A DNA stretch of 64,000 bases, taken from Antennarius striatus. Lineage: Eukaryota > Chordata > Actinopteri > Lophiiformes > Antennariidae. The first letter of the stretch is position 1. Every line of letters begins with the position of its first letter. Position numbers and translations under genes: made by a program. The stretch covers positions 10,330,501 to 10,394,500 of the forward strand of contig NC_090785.1 of NCBI RefSeq assembly GCF_040054535.1, in the 5' to 3' direction. Shown here one piece after another: positions 52,001 to 61,732 of the stretch. The notes under the pieces are model-generated. The model was given only the letters and a program-made list of their open reading frames with translations, ran no database searches and was not told where the DNA came from.

Positions 52001-53246
52001 TATGAATAATTCCTGTATAACCTCTGGCAGCCTTTATAAACTTCACAATGACTGCAAATTTTCTTTTCTCACACTCACCTCCTGTCCTTCTTCTCTCTTT
52101 GTCTTTGGTTGTCTCTCAGCGAGGGGTATATGGGGGCAGAAAGGGCTCCTTGCCCCTGTTGGACTCATACGATGGTTAGCCCCCCCTCCCCCCTTCTCTC
52201 CTCTAACCTCCCTCTGCATGTAACAGCATGGTATGTTGAACGGGTCTCTTGTCCTGCATGGACACCACAAGCTCATTTTGTTAACTTCTTACCCTGACAA
52301 TGTTGGCTTTTATACCAAAAATCAGAAGAAATCACCAACTTCTGTTTTAGTTCCCTCTTGTGGCTTCATTGGGTATTACAATACTCTAGGCCAGGATTTG
52401 TATCTTTATGCCACCACAATGGACTGTGGGCTTATTTTGTTCATTTAATTGTAGGTAACAGGTATAATCTATCAGCAACTCACAGGGCAGAAATCAGAGA
52501 TATTCACACACGCTTATTCAGTTGTGTTTTTCAGTGGAGACATCGTTCATCTCAGTTTGCTCGCTATCATCTATGATGCAGCATCATCTGTCCACATCAG
52601 TGCAAATGGATGAAATGAGAACTAGCAGCTAAGCGCATTCTATTGATTAACTACATGTCAGGTTTGGCATTAATAAAAAAAATCAACTAGAGTAAATGAG
52701 AGAGTGTAATTTACCTCAGTGTATTTATAAGTTAAATAAATCACACACTTACTATTCTTCACATTGAAACATTTTACTGTAAAGTTGTTAGGTCTGTTTG
52801 CAGGGAGTCAATCACTGTAATAAAAACAACTTCATGCTTAAACTGATAGTTTTAATTTTTCTTCTTATAAATTCAAATTAATGTTTTTTATCACCAGGAC
52901 GTTGTTCTTAATGTTAATAAATGAGTGGTGACACAGCAAAAACTCATCCGAATACAAGAAAAAATAAAACTTCCCCTCCAGCATCTGAGAGCTTGTTAAA
53001 CAAGTCATAGAAGTAAATCAGACGAATCTTGGTTTAGGGTTAGTTTTATAATTCTGCCATGCCGTACTTAAACCACACAAGTCCCTGTGTTGCCTCCAAT
53101 GTTTTCTGTGAAAATGTCCCACAATTAATTTTTTCTGATTTTATACTGAATCTCTTTTAATCCATGTTTTTTCCTCTTTTCCTGTAGAAAAATTGATAGT
53201 GTGCATCACCCAGACCGGGCCATCCCTACCCTACCACTGCTACTGA
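43066..53246 (+). CDS. ctnnd1: Catenin delta-1 (p120 catenin), about 20 coding exons
   Basis: An armadillo protein that binds the cadherin juxtamembrane domain, stabilises adherens junctions, regulates Rho GTPases and can enter the nucleus to bind Kaiso. Coding exons: 43066-43224, 45660-45728, 45822-45941, 46064-46326, 47371-47652, 47733-47973, 48183-48405, 48505-48697, 48805-48922, 49037-49190, 49674-49691, 50328-50396, 50490-50617, 50791-50941, 51130-51322, 51416-51624, 51734-51775, 51863-51930, 52120-52174, then 53188-53246. All phases agree. The N-terminal coiled coil reads LLESVREQEVQFEQLTRALE. The Gly/Tyr/Met-rich regulatory region spans about 95-330. ARM repeats cover about 340-840 (RQPELPEVIAMLNYRLDPVK, GRDQDNKIAIKNCDGVPALV, NCVCLLRNLSYQVHRE, ELLFQPEVVR). 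Length is 937 aa, or 919 aa if translation ends at the TAG at 52177-52179; human is 968. The ATG follows a good acceptor at 43055. Confidence 0.93.
49674..49691 (+). other. ctnnd1: ctnnd1 18-nt micro-exon (exon C equivalent)
   Basis: Flanked by TTTAG and GTAAGA, this exon encodes DEWFSK, against DEWFSR of mammalian exon C. It sits between KGK and GKK. With the exon the basic run is split; without it the protein reads KGKGKK, the arrangement that forms a nuclear localisation signal in mammals. The 18-nt length keeps phase, so inclusion is optional. Confidence 0.85.
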
Positions 53247-53942
53247 AGAGAGAAGAATCAGATCCAGATTCCCTCCCCCTTGTCTGTCCTCCTCTCTCCT
53301 CTTCTGTCAACACACAGATGGAAGACGAGGGTCGGAATCCAAAGAAAGCGACTGTGCTGCAGGCGAAACCTTTCACGCAGCACAAACGTACAAACTCATT
53401 CGACTGTAGCAACAGAAATATATATTCAGTTTTTTCTTAATTATAATTCTTCTGTTAGGGCAATCAACTTTGTCGACAATCATTTAAATTCTGGTGTTGT
53501 TTCTCTTTTCTTAAATTTTGTTTGTTTGTTTTTTTCTTGCTATTGTCAACATTTGGTCAATTTTGTCATGGTCGATATATTGCTGCCAATACCTGCATCC
53601 TATTGACAAATTTGTATGTAGACTTCTATGTAGGGTATATGCTGTATATAAAAAAAAAAGAGAAAATGAATGGGATGACTGCATTGCTTTTGGCTCATTA
53701 ATTTAACTGGTCCCTTTACTGGGATTGTTGGAAGGTTTGGAACGCACCGTCAGACCAACAGCTGACCTGTAGATTGAGAATGTTGTTTATATTGGAGTTA
53801 TTTTCCTGTCTAGAGTTATTTTCTCTCGGTTGGGACGAGCACAAGTTCAGACAAGAAAGGGCAGGTATGTGTATATTTGTCATACAGTAAACCTGTTGCT
53901 ATATGAGTGTGGTTGTGTGTTTCAAAATGAATTTGGACCTTG

Positions 53943-53943
<1 letters not shown>

Positions 53944-53975
<32 letters not shown>

Positions 53976-53996
53976 CGCGAGTGTGTGTGTGTGTGC
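53944..53996. repeat. ctnnd1: (TG)n(CG)n(TG)n tract in the ctnnd1 3' UTR
   Basis: An alternating purine-pyrimidine tract with a central GCGCGCGCGCGC core, inside the probable ctnnd1 3' UTR (53247-54860). Confidence 0.9.
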
Positions 53997-54836
53997 ACGG
54001 ACCAGTCTTTGGTTATTTAATCCGTTCATAGCATCATGTTTTTACCTTGTGCTTCGACTCCAGTGACTAAACAGTAAGATTTCCTAGTTTTTCTGTTCAA
54101 ACTGCCTTTGTGTTATTAACACTTTATTTCAAACTTCCTTCTCACCCCTGTGAGATAGAAGCGAGAACCTTTTTAGCTGCTACGTCTTGACTTCCTGTCT
54201 GTATTTAGCCATTCAGAGTAGAACACAGTAACCTTGGTACCGAGGTGTGAAGCGAAGAACGTTCACTAAACCACTAAAACGTATCACTTCAGCTGCCATG
54301 ACTGTTCACACTATATCTGTAGCTTATTCACTCAGAAACTAACACTTTGGGAGGAAATATTTCTACTCTAATCTTGAGTTAAATTATTTTCTCATTAATA
54401 ATGTCTCAGTTTAATAAAACACATAATTACAGGAGGCTTCTCCACACAGATGAGACGGAGTTTGACGAAATGGGGTTAACAAACTGAAACTACATTTTGA
54501 GGTCAAAAAGCACATTTTGAACTAGGATCCTTTTTTTTTTTTTTTAAACCTCTCGTTCTTTTTTTTAACTTTGATTTATCTCATATGTTTGTATGTGTGG
54601 TGGTGGCGGGAAAGCATTATGCAATTTGTCTAACTTTTAATCTCAGTTTTATCGCCAACATGTTTTTAAGACAAAGGAGACCAATCATCTTTGTTTTTAT
54701 TTTTACTCTATGAACACAGTACATTTGTATTGTTGCCTATCCATGTAAATTCATGATGTAACATTCATACCTGCCTTGGCTCTGAATTTTTTTTTTTCCA
54801 GTAAAGTATGTAACTGGTAGTACTGTTGTTTTTATA

Positions 54837-54842
54837 AATAAA
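54837..54842 (+). terminator. ctnnd1: Polyadenylation signal of ctnnd1
   Basis: AATAAA lies about 1.6 kb after the coding region at the end of an AT-rich, ORF-poor 3' UTR. From 54860 to 56490 no gene is seen. Confidence 0.6.
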
Positions 54843-56492
54843 GATCGTTTCCTAGACAAGACTCGGCATCATGTGATCAATGTCACTATGACCACGTGAA
54901 GAGCTGCTGTTTGACATAAACATGTCAAATTAGAGGGAGGCAGTCTGTCTGGTCCAAAAACAAAATCAACACAATGTGAGACCTTCACGCTCCAACGCCG
55001 TTCATCTCTGAAGTCGTTAAACTCAAACTGCTCAAGCCTGGATGAAACCTATTAAGCTTCAAACAAGACACAGCATAAAAGAAGTGTTGACATTCTCAGC
55101 TTTGCATTGGACTCCGGTTACACATGCTGACAGGAGAAGAGCTGACATGTAAGTGTGTGTTTGTCAGCCTCCACAGAGACGGTGGAGAAATGCATCAGAT
55201 TTCACGGGGACGTGAAAATGTCTTGGCGTTTCGGGAATGCTGCACATGTGAAATTCATCCGGCACAGATTGGGAAGCAGCTGCTGAGGGTTTAGACAAGT
55301 TTGATGTTGTGTCGTGATGTTCATGCATCAGCCTGTATCCAGTGCAAAGTCACATTCCACTCAGGACAATGAAGTTGTGTTTATGAATAAAGTCTTATAG
55401 CAGCGTTGGAGGAGTTAACATTTTATTATTGAATCCTTTCACAAGTGTTTTAGGGCTCGATACGACACAAACCTCAACAACTCTGTCATTAATTTTTTTT
55501 AATGTATCTACAGGAGGTTTCACTCTCACATTTTCTTTAAGATTCCATTCTGTGCTTTTTGTTAGATTCTTCTCCAAAGTGACAACTAAGTCTTATTTTT
55601 AATCTATGTGAGGAAGAGGTGCACCAATCACTTTTCTTTTTCTCCAAATACCTTCAAGATTTCTGATTTAAATCCAAAACTCCAAGAGTCTAACTATAAA
55701 AACGTTTATGAAGTTACGTGAAATGCTTTGTAATGGACAAATGCAATATCGTGAACACATTGGTTGATGCTCAAGATGTAGAAAAGGATAGTCACAGTTA
55801 ATTTAGAGCTGCAGCAGAGGGATCAGAAAACCACGAGAGAAGAGACATGTTTGTAAATATAATTTAAAGAATTTATGATTGACTTTAAAATAAAATATGA
55901 CTGGGGAGGTTTTACGTTTTGGGACTGGTGGATTATTTGTCTATCCCCAAGAACAACTGTAAAACAGGCTAATAAAAACATCCACAACTGCTTTTGCCAG
56001 TAATTGCTTTGAAGAAATAATATCTGAATGACTGGTGAGTGTGTTCGCAAGTCTGGTGTTTGTCACTAAGTTTGCGTAACGTTTCTAACCTGTGCAAGTG
56101 GTACATACACCATTCCTTAAACATGAGACCTCCAAGAGCAGCAGATTCTCCCTCCCACTTTTCCTGTCATTCGGTGTCATATCTATTTCTGGCGATCCCG
56201 CTTTATTCCTCTCTATCACTCTCTCAAGCTCAAATAGGAGCAGCAGCATTATACTTCAGCACTGGATCCAGTGAGGGTAAAGCTGAAGAAATGGCCTGGG
56301 GCGTATGAACAGAGAGGAACGACCGTCGTGACAGATTTAGAACCACACCACCTGGTGTGTTACCACCCACGAGGAGAGTCACGACACTGGGAGATGATTT
56401 GTGCTTCTTCTTCTGGATGATCCCTGAAGTTGGCTCGTGGAAGAAAGTAATCACAAACAGCTGAAATCAAAAGAAACAGCTCAGGATAAATC

Positions 56493-56891
56493 ATGGGTTC
56501 ACTTGGTGTGTCCCCCTCAAACTCAGACGACGAGTCACCTGATCGCACCCCGGTCCCGGACTCCTCTCGCCACACCACCCACACTGGGAAGCAGACTGGT
56601 TTGAGTGGCTTAGGCTATGGTTTCTGGGTGGCCTGGGATCACCTGAGGCCCTTCATCCCCTTCTTCCTAATCAGCTTCATGGTTGTGGCCCTCGTGTACC
56701 TGATGCAGGCCATCATCTTCGGGGGACCCTACAAAGACCCGCTGTTCTTCGTCAAGTTCAACGAACGCTGGCCTCGGCCCGCTCCAAACAGGGAAGATTC
56801 AAGAACTCCTGCCGTGGCGTTCAGTCCAGTGTATCCAACATCCTTCATGCAGGTCCTTGTCGATTTGCACAGACACAATGAGACAATGTGA
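56493..56891 (+). CDS. Unrecognised single-pass membrane protein, 132 aa
   Basis: I do not recognise this protein. One open exon starts at an ATGG context and ends with TGA. Residues 1-36 are Ser/Thr/Pro-rich (SPSNSDDESPDRTPVPDSSR). A Gly/Trp/aromatic stretch GLGYGFWVAWDHLRPFIPFF leads into a hydrophobic segment (about 53-77, FFLISFMVVALVYLMQAIIF). A conserved-looking GGPYKDPLFFVKFNERWPRP follows, then a polar tail. There is no signal peptide, so an N-in, C-out anchor is likely. GC-rich codons contrast with the AT-rich flanks, which favours real coding sequence. A weak donor-like CAG|GTCCTT near residue 120 means the last dozen residues could be intron read-through. It lies between ctnnd1 and btbd18 on the same strand, but nothing ties it to either. 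Confidence 0.6.
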   Translation: MGSLGVSPSNSDDESPDRTPVPDSSRHTTHTGKQTGLSGLGYGFWVAWDHLRPFIPFFLISFMVVALVYLMQAIIFGGPYKDPLFFVKFNERWPRPAPNREDSRTPAVAFSPVYPTSFMQVLVDLHRHNETM

Positions 56892-57955
56892 ACATTCATT
56901 TTAGGACGCTTTCTTTTCCCTGTGGATGTGAGCAACAAGGAGTTCCTGAGGACTACATCACGTCTACGTGACAGACTTGATTTCACGAGTAATTTAACTT
57001 GCTATGTTTTATATGTCCTTTATATTCCCTTTATTTTCAAGCATAAGGATGAGTTCAGTGATGGATTGGAAAATGACATGTATTGGATGAGATTCACACA
57101 TCTTCGAGTAAGGTTCAGTTGAATCAGGTAATTGCCACGTGGAAAAGAGACTTCATTCAGTCGGAGTGCCTCAGTTGGTCTGTTTCTCATCTTACTCATG
57201 TGTGATTGGGTCCTGGTGACGTAACTTTCTTGTCTAGTCTAGTCAGCGATACTGAAATTTATTCATGTTATTCATCTTGGTAATGACTTTTTGGGATCAG
57301 GTTTTTGGATTTTGTACATCCCTTACAAAGACAACATTTAAATGACCCTTAAAGTTGTAAAACATAACCGATAGGTCAGCATCAGTTTCATAATGAATGT
57401 TTTAAATAGTTCATTTGGCTGTCTGATATGTAGGCCCTCCATACAGCACCAATGACATCAGAAAAAACTGTTTGGCTCTATTTGCATCTGTTGTGATGGG
57501 TATTAAAAATTGAAAAAAAATAGTTATATTAACCAGTTTTTAAATTGTTCCAAAATAAGACTTGCACTTTGTGCTGGTTTTCCTTTGTGCACCGCCTTGA
57601 TTCCACTGTGTTGTATTAACTTCCGCTATAATTATCTTGATGTACTTCTATATTGCAGAAACCAACTGTTACCATATTTGTCCTTGACATAGCATGTCAT
57701 AAAAATTGTTGAAATTGCTTTGTAAATTAGACTGGATCATTTTGATGATTTGAAGGTTTACATCAGGTCTGTTTTAGAAATGGTATAGGTAGTAGTTGGT
57801 ATAAATAGAATGGTAGTGATGCAAGCAGCATTCATACACTTTAATCTTCACGAGCAAAAATAATGATAATGAAATATTCAGAAACATTGTATGCTTGAAA
57901 TTTTATTGAAGAAGGAAAATGTTTTTTTAGGAAAATGTACAGATGATACAAAGCC

Positions 57956-57961
57956 AATAAA
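57956..57961 (+). terminator. Possible polyadenylation signal of the 132-aa gene
   Basis: AATAAA is the first clear plus-strand signal downstream, about 1.07 kb after the stop codon. The assignment is by position only. Confidence 0.3.
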
Positions 57962-58250
57962 TCATGACTTAATTATTAGATGGATTGACTAACTATTTAT
58001 TATCAGCCTCCAGAGTGACATAACAAGTGTTTTAAAGGTGGATAAAAACCCAACGTGTTCTTTCAAAATCAGTCAAAAGCAATTACATGAAAACACTCAA
58101 TAAAATTTCAACGGGTGCAAAACACAATAGAAATATAAAAAAAGTAGGTTTCGTTTTGATTCTCTTCTTTTGAAGGGAACAGGAGAGTAAAACAGATAAT
58201 ATTCTTGTTCTGTAATCTGTTGCTATTTGTCCTGCAAGAAATACCACTCT

Positions 58251-58269
58251 ACCGCAGTAGGGGGTGCTC
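58251..58269 (+). promoter_or_regulatory. CTCF-like motif, G-rich strand on plus
   Basis: ACCGCAGTAGGGGGTGCTC resembles the CTCF core CCACNAGGGGGCGC with two or three differences. It lies just left of the RTE insertion and points right. Confidence 0.3.
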
Positions 58270-58392
58270 ACGAACTGACCCAAAAGAATTGGGCCCTATT
58301 CATACATGTGATAACTCATCACTAGCAGGTTAGTGATCATTAACTCGATACGTTTTTAAAAAAAAAATGTATATATTGATCTGATCCCCGAA

Positions 58393-60239
58393 GAAGGAGA
58401 AGAAGGAGAGGAAGAAGGAGAAGAAGGAGAGGAGGAAAGTGTGTTTGTAGGTAGAGAGAGAAAAGGATAGCCAAGAGTATAGGACTGAGAGTAGGAATAT
58501 TGAATGTTTGGACTATGACAGTGAAAGGTAAAGAGTTGGTTGACATGATGTAGAGAAGGAAGGTACTGTGTGTCCAAGAGACCAGGTGGAAAGGTAGCAA
58601 GGATGGAAGTTTAGGAGCAGGGTTCAAATTGTTCTATCATGGTGTAGATAGGAAGAGAAATGGAGTAGGAGTTATCTTGAAGGAGGAGTTCGTTAGGAAT
58701 GTCCTCAGAGGTAAAAAGAGTCTCAGAGTGATGAATCTGAAGCTAGAAACAGAAGGTGCGATGTTCAATGTTGTTAGTGGGTATGCTCCACTGGTAGGAT
58801 GTGAGCTGGAGAAGGAGAAATTCTGGTTGGACTTTGATGAAGTGATGCAGAGCATACCTAGAAGTGAGAGAGTTGTCATTGGTGCAGACTTCAATGGACA
58901 TGTTGGTGCAGGAAACAGAGGTGATGAGGAGGTGATGGGCAGGTTTGGTATCCAGGAGAGGAATGTAGAAGAACAGATGGTAGTTGACTTTGCAAAAAGG
59001 ATGGAAATGGCTGTAGTGAATACTTTCTTCCAGAAGCGGCAGGAACATAGGGTGACCTATAAGAGTGGTGGTAGGAGCACACAGGTAGACTACATCTTGT
59101 GTAGATGGTGTAACCTGAAGGAGATCAGTGACTGCACAGTAGTGTTAGGCGAGAATGTAGCCAAACAGCATAGGATGGTGGTGTGTAGAATGACTCTGGT
59201 TGTAAGGAAGATGAAGAGGGCAAAGGCAGAGCAGAGGACAAAATGGTGGAAGCTAAAAAAGGAAGAGTGTTGCATGACTTTTAGGAAGGAGTTAAGTGTG
59301 CTGGTGAACATTTTGAAGAACAAGGGAGATGTTCAGAGTTGTGGCAACTACAGAGGAATAAAGCTGATGGGTCATACAATGAATTTATGGGAAAGAGTAG
59401 TTGAAGCTAGACTAAGGGTAGAATTGAGCATCTGTGAGCAGCAGTATGGTTTCATGTCAAAAAAAGAGTACTACAGATGCAGTTTTTGCTTTGAGGATGT
59501 TGATAGAGAAGTACAGAGAAGGTCAGAGCATTGTGCTTTTGTAGATCTGGAGAAAGCTTATGACAGGGAGCCCAGAGAGGAACTGTGGTATTGTATGAGG
59601 AAGTCTGGAGTGGCAGAGAAGTATGTTAGAGCGGTGCAGGACATGTGTGAGGACTGTAAGACAGTGGTGAGGTGTGCTGTAGGTGTGACAGAGGAGTTCA
59701 AGGTGGAGGTGGGACTGCATCAGGGATCAGCTCTGAGCTTTTTGTTCACTATGGTGATGGACAGGCTGACAGATGAGGTTAGACAGGAATCTCCATGGAT
59801 GTTTGAAGATGACATTGTGATCTGTAGTGAGAGCAGGGAACAGGTGGGGAGAAGTTGGGGGGGGGGTTGTCCTGGAAAGGAGAGTAATGAAGGTTAGCCG
59901 CAGTAAGACAGAGTACATGTGTGTGGATAGGATCAGGAATGAGTACATCAGAGGGACAGCACATGTTAGAGGTTTTGGAGATAAAGTCAGAGAGGCCAGA
60001 CTGAGATGGTTTGGACATGTCCAGAGGAGAGATAGTGAATATATTGGTAGAAGGATGCTGAGTTTTGAAGTGCCAGGCAGGAGACCTAGAGGAAGACCAA
60101 AGAGGAGGTTTATGGATGTAGTGAAAGAGGACATGAAGGTAGTTGGTGTGACAGAAGAGGATGCAGAAGACAGGGTTAGATGGAGGCAACTGATTCGCTG
60201 TGGCGACCCCTGAAGGGAAAAGCCAAAAGAAAAGAAGAT
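58393..60239 (+). mobile_element. Internally deleted RTE-type LINE with endonuclease and 22-bp target duplication
   Basis: One open stretch (58629-59897) joins an APE-type endonuclease to part of the reverse transcriptase. The endonuclease part includes VVSGYAPLVGCELEKEKFWL, VVIGADFNGHVGAGNRGDEE and STQVDYILCR. The RT part includes VNILKNKGDVQSCGNYRGIK, FVDLEKAYDREPREELWY and GLHQGSAL. The linker and RT N-terminus are deleted at about 59308. About 340 bp of thumb sequence is missing near 59930 compared with the copy at 18180. The catalytic box reads FEDD, not FADD. The last 320 bp encode the shared C-terminus ending RWRQLIRCGDP and the GCGACCCCTGAAGGG end. The flanking 22-bp duplications (58371-58392 and 60238-60259) differ at two sites. 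The GAAGAAGGAG repeat at 58391-58437 may be its 5' end. It is not functional. Confidence 0.88.
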
Positions 60240-60470
60240 ATACTGATCTGATACCCGAAAGGAAATTAAGAACATACCGTTTTATAAGCAAATTCGTTTT
60301 GGTTGTAAGAATAATAACAAATAAATATTGGCGTGTTTTTATTTAACTTTTCGTATACAATCAATTTTGTGCTTAAAAAAGCCATAATTGGCTTTTTGTC
60401 CACAAGAAGGTGAAAAATATATTTTCTAAATACTTAATCCTCCATTTATCTCCATTCATTTAGTCGTCAA

Positions 60471-60575
60471 GAGCGCCCTCTAGGTGAATTGCAGCTAATT
60501 TTGGTGCACCGGAGGTAGAGGGTTGTTCCTCCCACTGACACACGGGCACACTTCCACCGCCCCCTGGCGGTGGAA
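60471..60575 (-). promoter_or_regulatory. CTCF-like pair including a perfect palindrome
   Basis: GAGCGCCCTCTAGGTG (60471-60486) and CCGCCCCCTGGCGG (60557-60570) both resemble the CTCF core read on the minus strand. The second lies in a perfect inverted repeat with 10-bp arms, 60552-60561 and 60566-60575 (TTCCACCGCC/GGCGGTGGAA), around CCCT. It lies about 180 bp before the probable btbd18 leader exon. Binding is inferred from motif resemblance only. Confidence 0.35.
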
Positions 60576-60639
60576 ACGACGAACTACAACGACCTGTTTC
60601 CGCTGCTGACCACGCTGACCCCGGGATAACCACTGGCGT

Positions 60640-60756
60640 GCAGTGAATCAAAAGAACAGTGGCATACCTTTTTGGTCACTTGTATACGAAATTTTAAAAC
60701 GAATAATTGTATTTCTAATGACGGATTTATAGCGAGATTTACGAGAGAGAATAAAG
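60640..60756 (+). other. btbd18: Possible non-coding first exon of btbd18
   Basis: A leader-like stretch ends at 60756 in a consensus donor (AATAAAG|GTGAGTAAA) on the btbd18 strand, with no coding potential. The start is arbitrary. It would be joined to the coding exon at 61722 or to unseen leader exons. Confidence 0.35.
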
Positions 60757-61732
60757 GTGAGTAAACTCCAATGTGTATTAAATATCGTGCAAAATGTTCA
60801 GACCCATGCATTGGTTAAAACGCTCAGGTTGTACTCGGAAGCATTGTTATACAAATACTGTCATGTTTATGACATGTTTACCACTTTTAACTAGTTTTCT
60901 TGCTAACTGGCCAGCCAGGTGGCCTCACCACCGTTAATTAGCTGCTAGCTGTCAGCAGTGATGCTAATCTGCAGGGGTTTTGATCCCAGCTCCAACTCCG
61001 GATTCAATGCTCAGCTGTCACAACCTCATTGTTCAGAAAGCCTTCATCTGTTTAAGGTGTTATCAATAGTTTAATGACTGTAGTAAGCTTACATTGGAGA
61101 AAAATTCAAAAATAATTTACAGAAAAAAAAGGCACAAATTATCTTTTAACCCAATTTCTGAAATAAATAAATCCATTTTAAATCCCCTTATTGTCTATGG
61201 AGGGTAGGTTTTATGATCATTTGTTCATGTTTGTCCTTCAAGAAGTGGCTCAAGTGCAAACAACACATATTTATACAAATATCCTCAATATCTCTATCCA
61301 GCTAATCCAAAATGACTCAACAGTCACAGGGAATGTGGAGAAAACCCCATCTGCTGAAATACCTCAGCTGGAAAAGCATGACTTAGATCATGATTTTGAA
61401 ACGGTAGAAAAAGGCCTTCACAGCTCAGGAGCAGCTAGAGATGAGCCATGAATGGATCCCCATTGAAAACCTTTGAAATGACCATTTGGACAGTTGTGTT
61501 ATTAAATAAACTCCGAGCTGTAGACCAGTGGTAGGCGACACAGGCACAGTATTAAAAATAAGAACTGTTGCGATGGTAGCCAGAAATAATGACTCCAACA
61601 TTCACATCCTTAAGTTGTGGGGTCTTGTTACGTACATATTACTACAGACCCCTCAAGTAGTCAACTGTCTTTACTGTGGCGTTATAACCACCACCTTCTC
61701 TAACCGGACCCCCCCTCTCAGTGGATGGGGAC

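Noticed and set aside
53201-53440. 80-codon frame in the last ctnnd1 exon
   Set aside because: It is out of frame with ctnnd1 and begins inside the probable 3' UTR. No domain or conserved motif is visible.
61191-61451. 86-codon frame upstream of btbd18
   Set aside because: It has AT-rich composition, no domain, and no clear splice link to the BTB exon; probably intronic or leader sequence.
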